Below are positions 29,307-37,492 of a stretch of DNA of 64,000 bases, in pieces. The stretch's first letter is position 1. Every line of letters starts with the position of its first letter. The DNA comes from Acetobacter estunensis. Its GTDB lineage: Bacteria > Pseudomonadota > Alphaproteobacteria > Acetobacterales > Acetobacteraceae. The DNA is taken from NCBI RefSeq assembly GCF_019083805.1, contig NZ_JAHRDV010000013.1, positions 1-64,000 on the forward strand. Reading direction: 5' to 3'. The translations under genes were made by a program, and so were the position numbers. A model generated the notes under the pieces. It was given only the letters and a program-made list of their open reading frames with translations, was not told the DNA's origin and ran no database searches.

Positions 29307-30080
29307 ATGTCCAGAACCGTCAAACTTGCCGAACTCAGCTGGCCTGAATTCGCAGCCCGTGTTGCTGAAAATCCCGTGGTGTTTCTGCCGATCGGCGCCA
29401 CGGAGCAGCACGGCCCACATCTGCCGCTGAATGTCGATCAGATCCTTCCCACGGCCGTCGCCGAGCGCGTGGCCGAAAAGGTGGGCGGGCTGGTCGCGCC
29501 GACGCTGCCCTATGGCTACAAATCACAACCCCGCTCGGGCGGGGGAGAGCATTTCCCCGGCACCATCGGGCTGGATGCCCACACACTTACGTTGGTCATC
29601 CGCGACATCGTGTGTCGGCTGGCGCATCACGGTATCCGGCGGATCGTTCTGGTCAATGGTCATTTCGAAAATGCGTGGCCTGCCGTCGAAGGTCTCGATC
29701 TGGCCATGCGCGACATCCGGCGCGACGGGATCGAAGGCCTGACCGCCATGCGTCTCGAATACTGGGACTTCGTTGAACGCGCGACGCTCGATCGCCTGTT
29801 CCCCGAAGGTTTCCCCGGCACGGAACTCGAACACGCAAGCCTGCTGGAAACCTCGCTGATGCTGCTCGTGCGGGCCGATCTGGTCGATATGAGCAAGACC
29901 CCCGATGACGGCCCCGCCACGTTCCCCCCCTATGACCGCTGGCCGCTGCGTGCGGATTTCGTGCCCCCATCAGGTGTACTGGCCAAGGCGCAGGGATCAA
30001 CCGCCGAAAAAGGCCAGTGGCTGATGGACGACCACACACGCCTGCTAGCGGACGCCATTCGCAAGGAGTTCGGACTATGA
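29307..30080 (+). CDS. Creatininase-family amidohydrolase
   Basis: A 257-residue metal-dependent amidohydrolase. Its ligands fall almost exactly where creatininase has them: Glu33 and His35 in GATEQHGPHLP, Asp44 in LNVDQ, His119 and Glu121 in VNGHFENAW; Trp153 (EYWDF) also matches a known active-site Trp. Creatininase (EC 3.5.2.10) opens creatinine to creatine; other family members hydrolyse cyclic amides or formamides. The later ELEHASLLETSLML region differs from what I recall of true creatininase, so the ring substrate may be a relative. The following ureohydrolase overlaps it by ATGA, as expected if a ring-opened guanidino acid is passed on. The start at 29307 follows GGAGG. Confidence 0.85.
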   Translation: MSRTVKLAELSWPEFAARVAENPVVFLPIGATEQHGPHLPLNVDQILPTAVAERVAEKVGGLVAPTLPYGYKSQPRSGGGEHFPGTIGLDAHTLTLVIRDIVCRLAHHGIRRIVLVNGHFENAWPAVEGLDLAMRDIRRDGIEGLTAMRLEYWDFVERATLDRLFPEGFPGTELEHASLLETSLMLLVRADLVDMSKTPDDGPATFPPYDRWPLRADFVPPSGVLAKAQGSTAEKGQWLMDDHTRLLADAIRKEFGL

Positions 30081-31027
30081 CCCATCACGGTGAAACTCAT
30101 GTCATCGACGCCAGTCAGGTGCCCCGCTTCGCGGGCGTGCCGACCTTCATGCGGCTGCCTCTGGCCAACGGACCTGAAGGATACGACGTCGTCTTCACCG
30201 GCATTCCGTATGACGGAGGCACGACCAACCGTTCCGGTGCGCGTCATGGCCCACGCGAACTGCGCAATGCCTCCTCACTGATGCGACAGGTGAACGCGAA
30301 TGGTATCGCGCCTTATGAGGTCTTGAATGTCGCCGATATCGGGGACTGCCCGGTCAATCCGTTCAATGTGACGGAATGCCTCGATATGATCACCGCGCAT
30401 TACGCGGCGATTGCCGCCGCAGGTGCGATCCCCATCACAGCGGGCGGCGATCATCTGGTCAGCCTGCCCATCCTGCGGGGTCTTGCGGCGGATCGCCCCG
30501 TCGGGCTGATCCATTTCGACAGCCACACCGACACGGGGGACGCCTATTTCGGCAAGAACCGCTACACGCACGGCACGCCGTTTCGTCGCGCTGTGGAAGA
30601 AGGTCTGATCGACGGGAACCGAACTCTCCAAATCGGCCTGCGCGGTTCGCTGTATTCCCCCACAGATTACGATTTCGCCCGCGAAGCCGGGTTCCGGCTC
30701 ATCCTCATGGACGAAGCCATGGATCTGGGCCCGGACGGCATCGTGCGCGCCATTCGTGAGCGTGTGGGCGATGGGCCTGTCTATGTATCGTTCGATATCG
30801 ATTGCCTCGATCCGTCCGTGGCGCCCGGCACGGGCACGCCTGAAGCGGGGGGCTTCCTGACACGCGAGACCCAGAAAATGATCCGGGGTCTCAACGGACT
30901 CGACATTATCGGTGCGGATGTCGTGGAGGTGTCACCACCGTTCGATGTGGGCGGAATCACGTCGCTTGCGGGCGCCACCATGATGTTCGAATTGCTTTGC
31001 GCCATCGCGGCAGGAGAAAAAGCATGA
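30077..31027 (+). CDS. Agmatinase/ureohydrolase family enzyme, copy 1
   Basis: Predicted to hydrolyse a guanidino compound to urea plus an amine, using a dinuclear Mn or Ni centre. 316 residues from the ATG at 30077 (overlapping the creatininase stop). All six metal ligands are present: His126 (TAGGDHLVSL), Asp148, His150 and Asp152 (HFDSHTDTGD), Asp240 and Asp242 (SFDIDCLDP). Other landmarks are PYDGGTTNRSGARHGPRELR, YTHGTPFRRAVEEG, and GTGTPEAGGF with the Glu that contacts the guanidinium in arginase-type enzymes. The overall look is of guanidinobutyrase/guanidinopropionase. It is followed by a second family member with an ATGA overlap. Confidence 0.93.
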   Translation: MTHHGETHVIDASQVPRFAGVPTFMRLPLANGPEGYDVVFTGIPYDGGTTNRSGARHGPRELRNASSLMRQVNANGIAPYEVLNVADIGDCPVNPFNVTECLDMITAHYAAIAAAGAIPITAGGDHLVSLPILRGLAADRPVGLIHFDSHTDTGDAYFGKNRYTHGTPFRRAVEEGLIDGNRTLQIGLRGSLYSPTDYDFAREAGFRLILMDEAMDLGPDGIVRAIRERVGDGPVYVSFDIDCLDPSVAPGTGTPEAGGFLTRETQKMIRGLNGLDIIGADVVEVSPPFDVGGITSLAGATMMFELLCAIAAGEKA

Positions 31028-31986
31028 AAAACAGCTACGACAGCGGACGCCTCGACCTACCTTTTGTCGGTATCTGCAGCTTTGGGAAATATCCGATCCA
31101 GACAGATTGGTCAGCTATCGATGCGGACGTCGCCATCATGGGGGCGCCTTTCGACTGCGGCACACAGTGGCGGAGCGGCACGCGCTTTGGCCCCCGCAGC
31201 ATCCGCGAAGCATCCACGCTCTTCGCCTTCGGCCATGCGGGAGCTTACGATCACGAAGATGACCGGGTCTATCTCGATGGAACCGGAGGGCGCATTGTCG
31301 ATATCGGTGACGCCGACATCGTGCACACCGATACGGAACGGAGTCACGCCAACATCGAAGCCGGCGTGCGCGCCATTCTCGCCGCCGGTGCGCTCCCCGT
31401 CGTGCTGGGAGGCGATCATTCGATCAACATTCCCTGCATCCGGGCGTTCGATGACCAGCCGCCCATGCATCTTATCCAGATCGACGCCCATCTCGATTTC
31501 GTGGATGAGCGGCAAGGAGTCCGCCACGGTCATGGCAACCCGATGCGTCGCGCTGCCGAGCAACCCTACATCACCGGCATGACACAGATCGGCATCCGCA
31601 ACGTCTCTTCAACGGCCCGCGAGGGTTATGCGGACGCGCGGGAATTCGGCTCCGACATCCTCAGCGTGCGACAGGTCCGCAAACTGGGGCTGGACGCCCT
31701 GCTTGAGCGTATCCCTGCCGGTGTAAACTATTATCTTTCCATCGACATCGACGCCTTCGATCCCTCCATCGCTCCCGGAACCGGCACACCGAGCCACGGT
31801 GGCTTCCTGTATTATGAAATACTGGAACTGCTCGCCGCCCTCGCCGCGCGAGGACGTGTGGCCGGGATTGATCTGGTGGAAGTCGCACCCGATTACGATC
31901 CCGCCAAAATAACCCCGATCCTTGCTGCGCAACTGCTGCTTAATTTTATCGGACGCATCCTATATTTCAGGAGTCATGACTCCTAG
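31024..31986 (+). CDS. Agmatinase/ureohydrolase family enzyme, copy 2
   Basis: A divergent paralogue of 320 residues, translationally coupled to copy 1. Metal ligands are again complete: His132 (LGGDHSINIP), Asp154, His156 and Asp158 (IDAHLDFVDE), Asp241 and Asp243 (SIDIDAFDP). Two features set it apart: HGHGNPMRRA replaces the usual HGTPF loop, and TPSHGGF replaces TPExGG, so the conserved guanidinium-contacting Glu is missing. An early segment PFDCGTQWRSGTRFGPRSIR resembles simple-guanidine and metformin-type ureohydrolases. Paired ureohydrolase genes form hetero-oligomers in metformin hydrolase, so the two products here may assemble together; that is inference. Confidence 0.9.
   Translation: MKNSYDSGRLDLPFVGICSFGKYPIQTDWSAIDADVAIMGAPFDCGTQWRSGTRFGPRSIREASTLFAFGHAGAYDHEDDRVYLDGTGGRIVDIGDADIVHTDTERSHANIEAGVRAILAAGALPVVLGGDHSINIPCIRAFDDQPPMHLIQIDAHLDFVDERQGVRHGHGNPMRRAAEQPYITGMTQIGIRNVSSTAREGYADAREFGSDILSVRQVRKLGLDALLERIPAGVNYYLSIDIDAFDPSIAPGTGTPSHGGFLYYEILELLAALAARGRVAGIDLVEVAPDYDPAKITPILAAQLLLNFIGRILYFRSHDS
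31969..31984. promoter_or_regulatory. 16-bp perfect palindrome before the LysR gene
   Basis: AGGAGTCA followed directly by its complement TGACTCCT. It covers the last codons of ureohydrolase copy 2 and ends 27 bases before the LysR start codon. It may be an autoregulatory operator or, less likely, an RNA hairpin. Confidence 0.5.
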
Positions 31987-32011
31987 ACGCACTTAATCTA
32001 CAGTCGCGCCC

Positions 32012-32959
32012 ATGATGAGCCAGAAAAAACAGGCTGTGCCGGGCGCGACGCGGATGCGCCGGTTCGACAACATCGATCTGCGGCTTCTGCGTGTGTTTGC
32101 GACGCTCGCGGAAACAGGCAGCTTTGCCGCAGCACAAATCGTTTTGAACCTCAGCCAGTCCACGTTGAGCACTCACTTGGCCGCACTGGAACAACGGCTG
32201 GGTGGAGCGCTGTGTCTTCGGGGCCGCAAAGGCTTTCGTCTGACGCCTCTTGGAGAAGAGACGGTCGAGGCCATTCAGGATCTTTTTGAAAGCATCGACG
32301 CTTTTCAGTCACGGATCAGTCAGGCTCCAACCGAACTTGGCGGACGGCTTCGTATCGGGACGATTGGCGGGATCATCAATAGTCCGCAGATGGCGCTCCA
32401 ACATGTTCTGGCGCGCGTCGTCGATCAGATCCCCAATATCTATATCGATCTCCGGCTGGGCGTGCCTCAGGATCTGGAGCTTCAGGTGGCGGAGGGAACA
32501 CGCGACGTCGTGATCGGCCCCTTCGCCCGACATGCGCCCGGCGTGCACTATGTGGAGCTTTGCGAGGAACCACACGGACTTTACTGCGGCAACCAGCATC
32601 CTTTCTTCACCATGAAGGATGCGGATATTTCAAAAGACATGATCGATCAGGCCCGGTTTTCGGTCAGATCCTATCGGAAACTCGAAGATCTTCAGCGCAT
32701 ACGCCATCCGCGCGCCAGCGGCAGCATCGTGCACATGGAAGCGCAACTGATGATGATCCTCTCCGGGCGTTTCATCGGGTTCCTGCCGGAACAATCCGCC
32801 CGCCCTTACGTGAAAACCAAGCAGATGCGCGCGATAAAGCACAACATCTACACGTTTTCATCCCAACACTATGTCGCTTTTAGAAATATAGATAAAAACA
32901 ACCGTCTGATAAATGTGTTTATCGATGAAATCACAAATAACCATCGATCAACGAACTGA
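32012..32959 (+). CDS. LysR-family regulator of the ureohydrolase operon
   Basis: A 315-residue regulator with N-terminal helix-turn-helix (IDLRLLRVFATLAETGSFAA, LNLSQSTLSTHLAALEQRLG) and a C-terminal ligand domain (LRIGTIGGIINSPQM; PNIYIDLRLGVPQDLELQVA). It follows ureohydrolase copy 2 by 25 bases on the same strand, making it the probable last gene of the importer operon and its likely regulator. GC content falls near the 3' end (AFRNIDKNNRLINVFIDEIT), unlike its neighbours, which may mark an old recombination edge. Confidence 0.87.
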   Translation: MMSQKKQAVPGATRMRRFDNIDLRLLRVFATLAETGSFAAAQIVLNLSQSTLSTHLAALEQRLGGALCLRGRKGFRLTPLGEETVEAIQDLFESIDAFQSRISQAPTELGGRLRIGTIGGIINSPQMALQHVLARVVDQIPNIYIDLRLGVPQDLELQVAEGTRDVVIGPFARHAPGVHYVELCEEPHGLYCGNQHPFFTMKDADISKDMIDQARFSVRSYRKLEDLQRIRHPRASGSIVHMEAQLMMILSGRFIGFLPEQSARPYVKTKQMRAIKHNIYTFSSQHYVAFRNIDKNNRLINVFIDEITNNHRSTN

Positions 32960-33241
32960 CGGCAGTAAGACAAGAACGTTGTCTTTATCTCGCCAAAGGG
33001 CGCGACCTTTGCAAACCAATCGTGAGACCAAAGGATCGGTGCTCTCCTGCTGTCGCAAGAATCCGATCTTACTCTGCGGTGCCGGTTTCTCTGATCCATA
33101 GCCACATTCATCATCAGGAAAACAGAACCAAAACCCCAGAAAGTCCATATTACGGTATCAGAACAACGATGTTAGCCTCTTCAGACAGTCAGAATTCCTT
33201 TCCTGACTGAAAGGGTTTTCCTGCGGAGAGACATCGAAGCC

Positions 33242-33919
33242 ATGACCTTTTCCCTCGTTGCGCGTTGTTCTCGCAGTGGCCAGTTTGCGGTCGCCGTTTC
33301 CTCCTCCTCACCAGCCGTGGCGGCCCGTTGCGCGTTCGCACGGGCAGGCGTGGGGGCCGTCACCACGCAGAATGTGACCGACCCGCGTCTTGGCCCTTGG
33401 GCGCTCGACCTTATGGAAGCCGGCGCGTCCGCTCCAGAGGCGCGAGACATCATCGTCCGCACCTGCACGTTTCCATCTTATCGCCAGATGACCCTGATCG
33501 ACCGTGAAGGCCGGACAGCCCTGTGGTCGGGTGAGAAATCTCTTGGCACCAACGCGGACTTCCAGGGCGTCAACGTCGTGTCCGCTGGCAACCTGCTCGC
33601 CTCTGCGGATGTGCCCGAAACCATTGTGCGCAGTTTCGAACAGTCGGGCCCGGACATGGAACTCGGTCAACGGGTGGTGATGGCCATGCAGGCCGGTGTC
33701 GCAGCAGGAGGAGAAGCCGGTCCCGTGCGCTCTGCCGGAATGTTGGTGGTCGATCGCGAAGCGTGGCCGCTGGCCGATCTGCGGGTGGATTGGGAAGACG
33801 ATCCCATCACGCGACTGGCGACATTGTGGTCCGTCTGGAAGCCGCAGATGCACGACTACGTCACCCGCTGCCTCAATCCCGAAGCTGCTCCGTCTTACGG
33901 CGTTCCCGGCGACGAATAG
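33242..33919 (+). CDS. DUF1028 family protein
   Basis: A 225-residue protein matching DUF1028, a putative Ntn-hydrolase-like fold of unknown reaction. Landmarks are TFSLVARCSRSGQFAVAVSS near the N terminus, AFARAGVGAVTTQNVTDPRL, LMEAGASAPEARDIIV, RQMTLIDREGRTALWSGEK, GNLLASADVPETIVRSF, and the acidic DLRVDWEDDPITRLATLW. DUF1028 genes often occur beside RidA, M20 hydrolases and amino-compound transporters, exactly as here. The 282 bases before it contain no gene and probably a promoter. Confidence 0.88.
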   Translation: MTFSLVARCSRSGQFAVAVSSSSPAVAARCAFARAGVGAVTTQNVTDPRLGPWALDLMEAGASAPEARDIIVRTCTFPSYRQMTLIDREGRTALWSGEKSLGTNADFQGVNVVSAGNLLASADVPETIVRSFEQSGPDMELGQRVVMAMQAGVAAGGEAGPVRSAGMLVVDREAWPLADLRVDWEDDPITRLATLWSVWKPQMHDYVTRCLNPEAAPSYGVPGDE

Positions 33920-34032
33920 ACTCGGCTCCACCTGAAAACACGTCACTCGGAATGAGTGGCTCTCACGCCAAATCGTTTCGATAAAGAATCATTTAATCGC
34001 GTTCGGCTGCGGCCATGAAAAAGGAGACAGCC

Positions 34033-35292
34033 ATGCCTGTCGAGAAAACCGAAGTCCTCGTGGTGGGAGCCGGACAGGCCGGGATCGCCATGAGCGAACA
34101 CCTGCACAGTTACGGCATTCCGCATATCGTGCTGGAACGCAACAGGGTGGCAGAACGCTGGCGCAGTTGCCGCTGGGATTCCCTCGTCGCGAATGGACCG
34201 GCATGGCATGACCGTTTTCCTGGCCTGACTTTTCCCAAAGACGGTCCGGACGATTTCGTGCCCAAGGAGAGGGTCGCCGATTATCTCGCTGCCTACGCAC
34301 AAAAGATCGAAGCCCCCATCCGGTGTGGTGTTGAGGTCAAGGATGTGCGCCGCAAACAGGGACAGACCGGCTTTCAGATCGAAACCTCCGAAGGACCGAT
34401 CGAAGCCGAATGTGTCGTGGCTGCCACCGGTCCTTTCCAGATCCCGGTCATTCCCTCCGTCGTGCCGGACAAAGCGGATTTCACCCAGATCCACTCAGCC
34501 AGTTACCGCAATCCGGAGCAGCTTCCAGAGGGCTCAGTCCTTGTCATCGGTGCGGGTTCCTCTGGCGCACAGATTGCTGAAGAACTGATGCGCAATGGCC
34601 GGAAAGTCTATCTCTCGGTCGGCCCCCACGACCGTCCGCCCCGCAGCTATCGTGGGCGTGACTTCGTATGGTGGCTTGGCGTTCTCAACAAATGGGATGC
34701 GGAAGCCACACCGGGCGTGGAACACACGACCATCGCCGTCAGTGGTGCCAATGGCGGACACACCGTCGATTTCCGTCGCCTTGCCGCAGACGGCATGACC
34801 CTTCTTGGGCGCACCGAAACCTACGAGGACGGCAAGCTGACCTTCGCCCCGGATCTCGCCGAAAACATCGCCAAGGGTGACGCCAACTATCTCTCTCTTC
34901 TCGGGGAAGCGGATGCCTATGTCACCCGTAACGGCCTGGATCTTCCCGAAGAGCCGTCTGCCCGCGATTTCCTTCCCAATCCCGAGTGTGTGAAGCATCC
35001 ACTACTTGAACTCGATCTGAAAAAAGCGGGCATCAGCACCATCATCTGGGCCACAGGTTTCGGTGTGGATTACAACTGGCTGAAAGTGGAAGCATTGGAC
35101 GAAAACGGTCGTCCACGCCATCAGCGTGGTGTCTCTTCCGAACCGGGCGTGTATTTCCTTGGTCTGCCTTGGCAGACGCGCCGGGGTTCCTCCTTCATCT
35201 GGGGTGTGTGGCATGACGCGAAATATGTCGCGGACCACATCGCCAAGCAGCGCAGCTACATGGCCTATCGCCCATCGCATGGAGAGAAGTGA
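34033..35292 (+). CDS. Flavin-containing monooxygenase-like oxidoreductase
   Basis: A 419-residue single-component flavoprotein. FAD motif VLVVGAGQAGIAMSEHLHSY, then RVAERWRSCRWDSLVANGPA and an NADPH motif VLVIGAGSSGAQIAEELMRN; the late ATG segment is IIWATGFGVDYNWL. FMO/CzcO-like proteins oxygenate amines, sulfides or ketones. AAGGAG before the ATG at 34033 decides the start. In this gene neighbourhood it may oxidise an N-methyl or amine intermediate, but no substrate can be deduced. It stands about 110 bases after DUF1028 and 270 before the RidA gene. Confidence 0.9.
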   Translation: MPVEKTEVLVVGAGQAGIAMSEHLHSYGIPHIVLERNRVAERWRSCRWDSLVANGPAWHDRFPGLTFPKDGPDDFVPKERVADYLAAYAQKIEAPIRCGVEVKDVRRKQGQTGFQIETSEGPIEAECVVAATGPFQIPVIPSVVPDKADFTQIHSASYRNPEQLPEGSVLVIGAGSSGAQIAEELMRNGRKVYLSVGPHDRPPRSYRGRDFVWWLGVLNKWDAEATPGVEHTTIAVSGANGGHTVDFRRLAADGMTLLGRTETYEDGKLTFAPDLAENIAKGDANYLSLLGEADAYVTRNGLDLPEEPSARDFLPNPECVKHPLLELDLKKAGISTIIWATGFGVDYNWLKVEALDENGRPRHQRGVSSEPGVYFLGLPWQTRRGSSFIWGVWHDAKYVADHIAKQRSYMAYRPSHGEK

Positions 35293-35564
35293 GGAGGGCC
35301 GCGTGACCGGCCTGACTTTTGGCTATCGCTGAAGACCGTCCGGTTTCACAAGGCCATCAGAATTACCGAAGCAGAACGTCAGAAATAATTTCTTTTTCTG
35401 AAAGCCTAATTCGTTCCACACTCGCAACAGGATCATGCGGGATGGAGACCGGAAGCCGCTCCACGTTTCCATAAGCTCCACCCCGTCCCCGTTCGCGCAG
35501 GACCAATCCGCTCCGGTGCACAGAACCACCGGACCGCACCAGCCCACACAGGGAGACACAGATC

Positions 35565-35972
35565 ATGGCCCACACCCGCCTCCGTCCCTTCAACACGAAG
35601 GACACCTACCCCGAGCAGTCGCTCGACAACGATCTCTGTCAGGCCGTCATCACGCGCAACACAATCTATCTGCGCGGACAGGTGCCGCAGGATCTCGACA
35701 CACGTGAGAATGTGGGCGTGGGCGATCCGATCGCGCAGGCCGAGAAGGTGATGGACAATATCGAGCTTCTTCTGACAGAAGCAGGCGGCAAGCTCACCGA
35801 TATCTGCAAGGTCACGGTCTATCTCACGGATATCCGTCACCGTGAGGCCACCTATCGCGTGCTGGGACGCCGCCTCAAGGGTGTCTTCCCAGTGTTTACC
35901 GGTCTTGTGATCGTGGCCCTTGCCCGTCCGGAATGGCTGATTGAGGTCGATGTCATCGCCGAACGCGAGTGA
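35565..35972 (+). CDS. RidA family protein (island copy)
   Basis: A 135-residue RidA-like protein, second in the window. Landmarks: QAVITRNTIYLRGQVPQDLD, ADPIAQAEKVMDNIELLL-like helix (here GDPIAQAEKVMDNIELLLTE), DICKVTVYLTDIRHREATYR, and FPVFTGLVIVALARPEWLIE. The position that is RPA in canonical RidA is FPVFTG, so the conserved carboxylate-binding Arg is not obvious and this is more likely one of the Rid1-7 relatives than an archetypal RidA. GGGAGA lies before the ATG. A hairpin at 35984-36010 follows. Confidence 0.87.
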   Translation: MAHTRLRPFNTKDTYPEQSLDNDLCQAVITRNTIYLRGQVPQDLDTRENVGVGDPIAQAEKVMDNIELLLTEAGGKLTDICKVTVYLTDIRHREATYRVLGRRLKGVFPVFTGLVIVALARPEWLIEVDVIAERE

Positions 35973-35983
35973 TCTGACCACAG

Positions 35984-36013
35984 CCCCGCCAGCCTCTGGC
36001 ACAGGCGGGGTTT
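35984..36013 (+). terminator. Terminator after the island RidA gene
   Basis: Stem CCCCGCC (35984-35990) with GGCGGGG (36004-36010), a 13-base loop, then TTT. Probably separates the RidA message from the NCS1 transporter message at least partly. Confidence 0.55.
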
Positions 36014-36097
36014 CCTCAGTCCATATTATTACGATTCCGACACAAAAACCTCTACGGCACGCTCCCGCCGTCTGACGCCAGAGGAAGGAACCGCCCC

Positions 36098-37492
36098 ATG
36101 ACCGACGCTGTGACGGCCAAAGGCCCCGAGGCCCACACCATCTATCAGATCCCACTCGACCAGCGGCACGGGCGGGCGCGTGACCTGTTCACCGTGTGGT
36201 TCGGCTCCAACATCATGATGTTGACCATCATCACCGGCGCGCTGGCCACCACCGTGTTCGGCCTGCCGTTCTGGCCCGCCATGCTCTCGGCCGTGCTGGG
36301 CAACATGATCGGCGGTCTGTTCATGGCGCTGCACGCAGCACAGGGGCCGCAACTGGGCGTGCCACAGATGGTGCAGACCCGTGGACAGTTCGGCTCCATG
36401 GGGGCGATGGCCGTCATCTGCCTGGTGGTGGTGATGTATGTGGGCTTCTTCGCCTCCAACCTCGTGCTGGGCGGCCAGTCGCTGCACACGGTCGCGACCT
36501 TCCTGCCCGAAAAAGCCTGCGTCATTCTGCTGGGGCTCGTCAGTCTGATCGCCACGATCTACGGCCATGACCTGATCCATGCCTATACAAAGCTGATGAC
36601 CGTCGTTTCAGGTATCGCACTGGCGCTGTGCTTCGTGTGGATCCTGTGCGTGAACGGTGTGTCTTCCGAGACGCTGTCACATGGCACGTTCACCATCTCG
36701 GGCTTCCTCGGCGGCCTCTCAACCGCGGCACTCTGGCAGATCGCCTATGCCCCCTATGTCTCGGATTATTCGCGCTATCTGCCACCGGGCACAGGCAACC
36801 GCCAAGCCTTCATGGCCAGCTATTGGGGCTGTGTGCTCGGCTCGCTCTTTCCCATGATCCTTGGCGCATTACTGGGTGTGATTGCGGGAGGGGGCGACGT
36901 GGTGGCGACACTGACGACGCAGGTCGGCCCGCTGGCCCTGTTCATCATCCCCGTGCTGTCTCTGGGCATCGCCTCCACCAACGCGATGAACCTCTATTGC
37001 GGCGCACTTTCGGCCATCACGGTTGTGCAGACCATCATTCCTTCGTGGAAGGCCACGCATGTCGGGCGGGCAGGCACAGCCATCGTGCTGGCCGGGCTTT
37101 CGCTTCTGATCGCGCTTGGTGCGGAAGCGAACTTCATGGAAGAATACACGAACTTCATCCTTCTTCTGCTCTACGTGATGGTACCGTGGACTGCGATCAA
37201 CCTTGCCGATTTCTATCTGATCCGGCACGGCGAATATGACGTTGCCTCCTTCTTTCGCGCCGATGGCGGCATCTATGGCCGCTACTGCTGGCCCGCACTG
37301 ATCGCCTATGTCTTCGGTATTCTCATCCAGATCCCCTTCGTCTCGAATGGTCTCTACACCGGACCTGTCGCCACCATGCTGGGCGGTGCCGACATCTCAT
37401 GGATCGTGGGACTGATCTTCGTGACGGTGTTCTACGTCTGGATGATGCGCAACGAACGTCACACTCAGCCCGTCATGGGGAGCGCAGACTGA
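36098..37492 (+). CDS. NCS1-family nucleobase/ureide:cation symporter
   Basis: A 464-residue inner-membrane transporter with about twelve helices. Family landmarks are WFGSNIMMLTIITGALATTV on helix 1, GPQLGVPQMVQTRGQFGSMG after helix 2, WQIAYAPYVSDYSRYLPPGT around helices 5-6, and NLADFYLIRHGEYDVASFF near the end. NCS1 proteins carry cytosine, purines, allantoin, hydantoins and creatinine; together with the creatininase and ureohydrolase genes upstream, a cyclic ureide or guanidine is the natural guess. It overlaps the GMC oxidoreductase gene (TGATG). Confidence 0.92.
   Translation: MTDAVTAKGPEAHTIYQIPLDQRHGRARDLFTVWFGSNIMMLTIITGALATTVFGLPFWPAMLSAVLGNMIGGLFMALHAAQGPQLGVPQMVQTRGQFGSMGAMAVICLVVVMYVGFFASNLVLGGQSLHTVATFLPEKACVILLGLVSLIATIYGHDLIHAYTKLMTVVSGIALALCFVWILCVNGVSSETLSHGTFTISGFLGGLSTAALWQIAYAPYVSDYSRYLPPGTGNRQAFMASYWGCVLGSLFPMILGALLGVIAGGGDVVATLTTQVGPLALFIIPVLSLGIASTNAMNLYCGALSAITVVQTIIPSWKATHVGRAGTAIVLAGLSLLIALGAEANFMEEYTNFILLLLYVMVPWTAINLADFYLIRHGEYDVASFFRADGGIYGRYCWPALIAYVFGILIQIPFVSNGLYTGPVATMLGGADISWIVGLIFVTVFYVWMMRNERHTQPVMGSAD

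Noticed and set aside
30077..31986. Calling the ureohydrolase pair a metformin hydrolase
   Set aside because: Gene pairing is similar, but both copies here keep every metal ligand and the neighbours (creatininase, SDRs) do not match a metformin pathway; identity cannot be settled by eye.
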